Made by a program: the position numbers and the translations under genes | From: a virus | DNA: 21,082 bases | Reading direction: 5' to 3' (one strand) | Virus record (IMG/VR): IMGVR_UViG_3300023184_000599 | Location: 1-21,082 of that record | The notes under the pieces: generated by a model | What the model saw: only the letters and a program-made list of their open reading frames with translations | What the model was told of the DNA's origin: nothing | The model's database searches: none | Shown here: in pieces, positions 19,660-21,082 of the stretch | How the letters are laid out: each line of letters opens with the position of its first letter | Position numbering within the stretch: the first letter of the stretch is position 1

Positions 19660-20054
19660 GCTTACGTCTAACCAGCGAGGACGGCTTAGCCGCCTATCTC
19701 ACGGCCGCCAGTAAACCCGCCGGACTTTATGTCCAGGCAGGCCACAGGATCTCAGATCTACAGCTACCCGCTTGCATAGTGCACGCCGAATCCAGCGTCC
19801 CAGTGGTGGAAGGATCTCTAGCTACCACCCGCAAAGTCACTTTTACCTGCTCCATCCTTACGCCTTTGGAAGTAGCCAGCACCGTGACTGCTCATCGTAC
19901 GAACTTTGATTGGCTGAATACTAAGCTCACAGCCGTCACCACCATCGCTGGCGCCACCCTTATGGGTGGTTACTTAGGCGAGGAGAGCACTGGATCTAAC
20001 GATAAGGTGATGGAAGATTCTGTAAAATTCACCGCCTTTGTTCAGCCCAGTTGA
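19656..20054 (+). CDS. Tail-terminator/tail-completion protein, probable
   Basis: The 132-aa product follows the joining protein with a 4-nt overlap and a GAGGA ribosome site. It begins MSLRLTSEDGLAAYLTAASK and contains LPACIVHAESSVPVVEGSLA, RKVTFTCSILTPLEVAST then HRTNFDWLNTKL, an alternating helix/strand arrangement as in tail completion proteins of the lambda Z/U or HK97 gp10 type (about 130-190 aa). The order connector, then tail completion, then tail tube fits. No specific residues prove it. Confidence 0.5.
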   Translation: MSLRLTSEDGLAAYLTAASKPAGLYVQAGHRISDLQLPACIVHAESSVPVVEGSLATTRKVTFTCSILTPLEVASTVTAHRTNFDWLNTKLTAVTTIAGATLMGGYLGEESTGSNDKVMEDSVKFTAFVQPS

Positions 20055-20073
20055 CACCTAAAGGAAAATCAAT

Positions 20074-20340
20074 ATGGCAATGACATACGGGGTAACGGCG
20101 GGCATCTCAGAGAATACCAGTAACTCAGACGAGTACGTCTACATCACTGGGACAGATGGCACCGTTGTAAAGCATTTTAAGAAGTATAAGCGTGTCGAGA
20201 CGGTCACAGAAACCCTGCCTGCCAGCTTTGTTTTCCCGGGCGTATCTGGCCCCACCGCTTTCCGCCAAGAGCTCCGCCTGTCGAACACAGACTTTGCCCG
20301 GCTGACTAACACCGCCGTCACTTTCTCCACCATCGCCTAA
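20074..20340 (+). CDS. Small tail-region structural protein (88 aa)
   Basis: AAAGGA precedes the ATG. The protein is rich in Thr, Ser and Val with a likely beta-sandwich core: GVTAGISENTSNSDEYVYIT, then VTETLPASFVFPGVSGPT and ELRLSNTDFARL. It has no signal peptide or membrane span. Position between tail-completion and the next beta-rich protein suggests a virion part. It is not recognisable as a named family. Confidence 0.5.
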   Translation: MAMTYGVTAGISENTSNSDEYVYITGTDGTVVKHFKKYKRVETVTETLPASFVFPGVSGPTAFRQELRLSNTDFARLTNTAVTFSTIA

Positions 20341-20352
20341 GGAAATATATTT

Positions 20353-20673
20353 ATGCCATACAAAGGATTTACTGGAGTAACGAGCATCACAGGCATTGAG
20401 GAATACATTTCCATGACCATCACGGGCGAGCTCACTGAGATCGTTATCGATCCCGGCACTGTAAACACTGCCCCTACCGTGACCACCTACTATAACCCCC
20501 GCTATAATATCAGCGTGGAGGGAATTAGCTCGGGCGCATCCGTTCCCGCTACTTTTGTTATTGGTTCTAATACCTTTGTAAAAACGGCAGAGAATTTTAC
20601 CAAGACCGTTGGTGATGTGGTAAAAGTCAGCGTTACTGGCGTCTATAATCCCAACAGCACGCTAGCCACGTAA
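20353..20673 (+). CDS. Beta-rich tail protein, possible tail tube (106 aa)
   Basis: AAGGAAA precedes the ATG by about 8 nt. The product, MPYKGFTGVTSITGIEEYIS, then TITGELTEIVIDPGTVNTAP and FVIGSNTFVKTAENFTKTVG, is almost all strand and turn, rich in Thr, Val and Ile. Tail-tube proteins are often about this composition, though many are longer (130-250 aa). It sits just before a gene in the usual chaperone position. Assignment by synteny only. Confidence 0.45.
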   Translation: MPYKGFTGVTSITGIEEYISMTITGELTEIVIDPGTVNTAPTVTTYYNPRYNISVEGISSGASVPATFVIGSNTFVKTAENFTKTVGDVVKVSVTGVYNPNSTLAT

Positions 20674-20686
20674 GAGTAAGGCGGCG

Positions 20687-21082
20687 ATGAATCGCCACTT
20701 TGCAGAATCATTCCTCAATCGCGAGGACCACAAAGTCTTAGGTCTGCCTCTGCGACCTCTCAGTCTTTGGCACATGTTTAACCTGGAGGTGGCCCAGTCT
20801 CCCTATTTTACTGGCGGCAATTTTCCTAGTGCCAGGGATCTACGCCTAGCGGTTAACATCTGCCGATCCGTATTCCCGCGCCTGCCCGATTTATCGGATA
20901 AAAGCCTGCTCTGGGACTGGCTAAAAAGTTGGCGTTGCGAGTTTCTGATTGAGACGACTAAGTTTCGCGCCTACCTAGATGATTTTAATGCGTTGCCCCA
21001 GCTCTGGCAGCCGGAGAGAAAACAGAGCAGCGGCCGGGAAGCTACGGGCTTACCCTGGTCACTGGCCATTGTGGCCAGCGTC
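20687..21082 (+). CDS. Tail-region protein, 3'-truncated by window end
   Basis: The frame opens at ATG 20687 and runs without a stop for 132 codons to the window edge. It begins MNRHFAESFLNREDHKVLGL and continues PLRPLSLWHMFNLEVAQSPY, then SARDLRLAVNICRSVFPRLP. The composition is helical with many aromatic residues. After a tube-like gene this is the position of a tail assembly chaperone (lambda gpG-like), but no frameshift signal is visible within the window. A GGCGAT-GA-ATCGCC inverted repeat (20683-20696) covers the start codon. Confidence 0.6.
   Translation, partial: MNRHFAESFLNREDHKVLGLPLRPLSLWHMFNLEVAQSPYFTGGNFPSARDLRLAVNICRSVFPRLPDLSDKSLLWDWLKSWRCEFLIETTKFRAYLDDFNALPQLWQPERKQSSGREATGLPWSLAIVASV

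Overview
The window is one contiguous stretch of a temperate, tailed (siphovirus-like) bacteriophage or prophage, with no host housekeeping gene in view. It starts with the first codons of a leftward tyrosine-type integrase and a tRNA 3'-end fragment that looks like an attachment-site core. Almost everything else runs rightward: early genes, replication, packaging, head and first tail genes. It stops inside a tail-region gene. Shine-Dalgarno sequences are frequent and many neighbouring genes overlap by 4 nt (ATGA or GTGA). The GpA-type terminase, lambda-type portal, AEP/RepA-like primase-helicase and exported accessory protein fit a Gram-negative host, but nothing seen fixes the host phylum.

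Layout. 1-385: integrase start, a 16-bp palindrome, the putative att core and repeats of a GTAGCAA motif. 386-1478: six short genes joined by 4-nt overlaps, including a membrane peptide and a small PD-(D/E)XK-like nuclease. 1529-3563: an SSB-like OB protein, a strong hairpin, a 31-aa membrane peptide, a RecB/Cas4-like nuclease and three small genes, one a winged-helix protein. 3560-5946: an AT-richer two-gene cassette, an HNH endonuclease fused to an SF2 helicase followed by a putative DNA-binding protein whose gene contains a perfect 25-bp palindrome. 5937-8077: a small helical protein and a large primase-helicase. 8078-8221: a non-coding segment with four ATCGAT sites and a 55-nt imperfect palindrome, an origin candidate.

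8222-9150: an HTH protein and a helical protein opening the late operon. 9146-9202: three CTTGAGTAG repeats exactly 24 bp apart, just before the terminase genes, a candidate packaging or iteron site. 9267-15610: small and large terminase, head-completion-position protein, portal, small membrane protein, protease/scaffold and major capsid protein, closed by a terminator-like hairpin. 15677-19037: an accessory block of a two-domain glycosyltransferase, a second glycosyltransferase and a methyltransferase. 19034-19294: a leftward exported MORN-like gene with its own promoter, a typical 'moron'. 19351-21082: head-tail joining and tail genes, the last cut by the window edge.

The parts fit one life cycle: integration at a tRNA gene, recombination and replication by the early block, DNA packaging into a lambda-type head, and accessory genes that may modify the virion or host surface. 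No lysis gene, CI-type repressor or lysogeny switch is visible; they would lie outside the window. The most unusual items are the HNH-helicase cassette, the origin-like and packaging-like repeats, the sugar-modification block inside the morphogenesis operon, the antisense moron, and a GC-skew sign change near 8.5-10.5 kb although genes on both sides run the same way.
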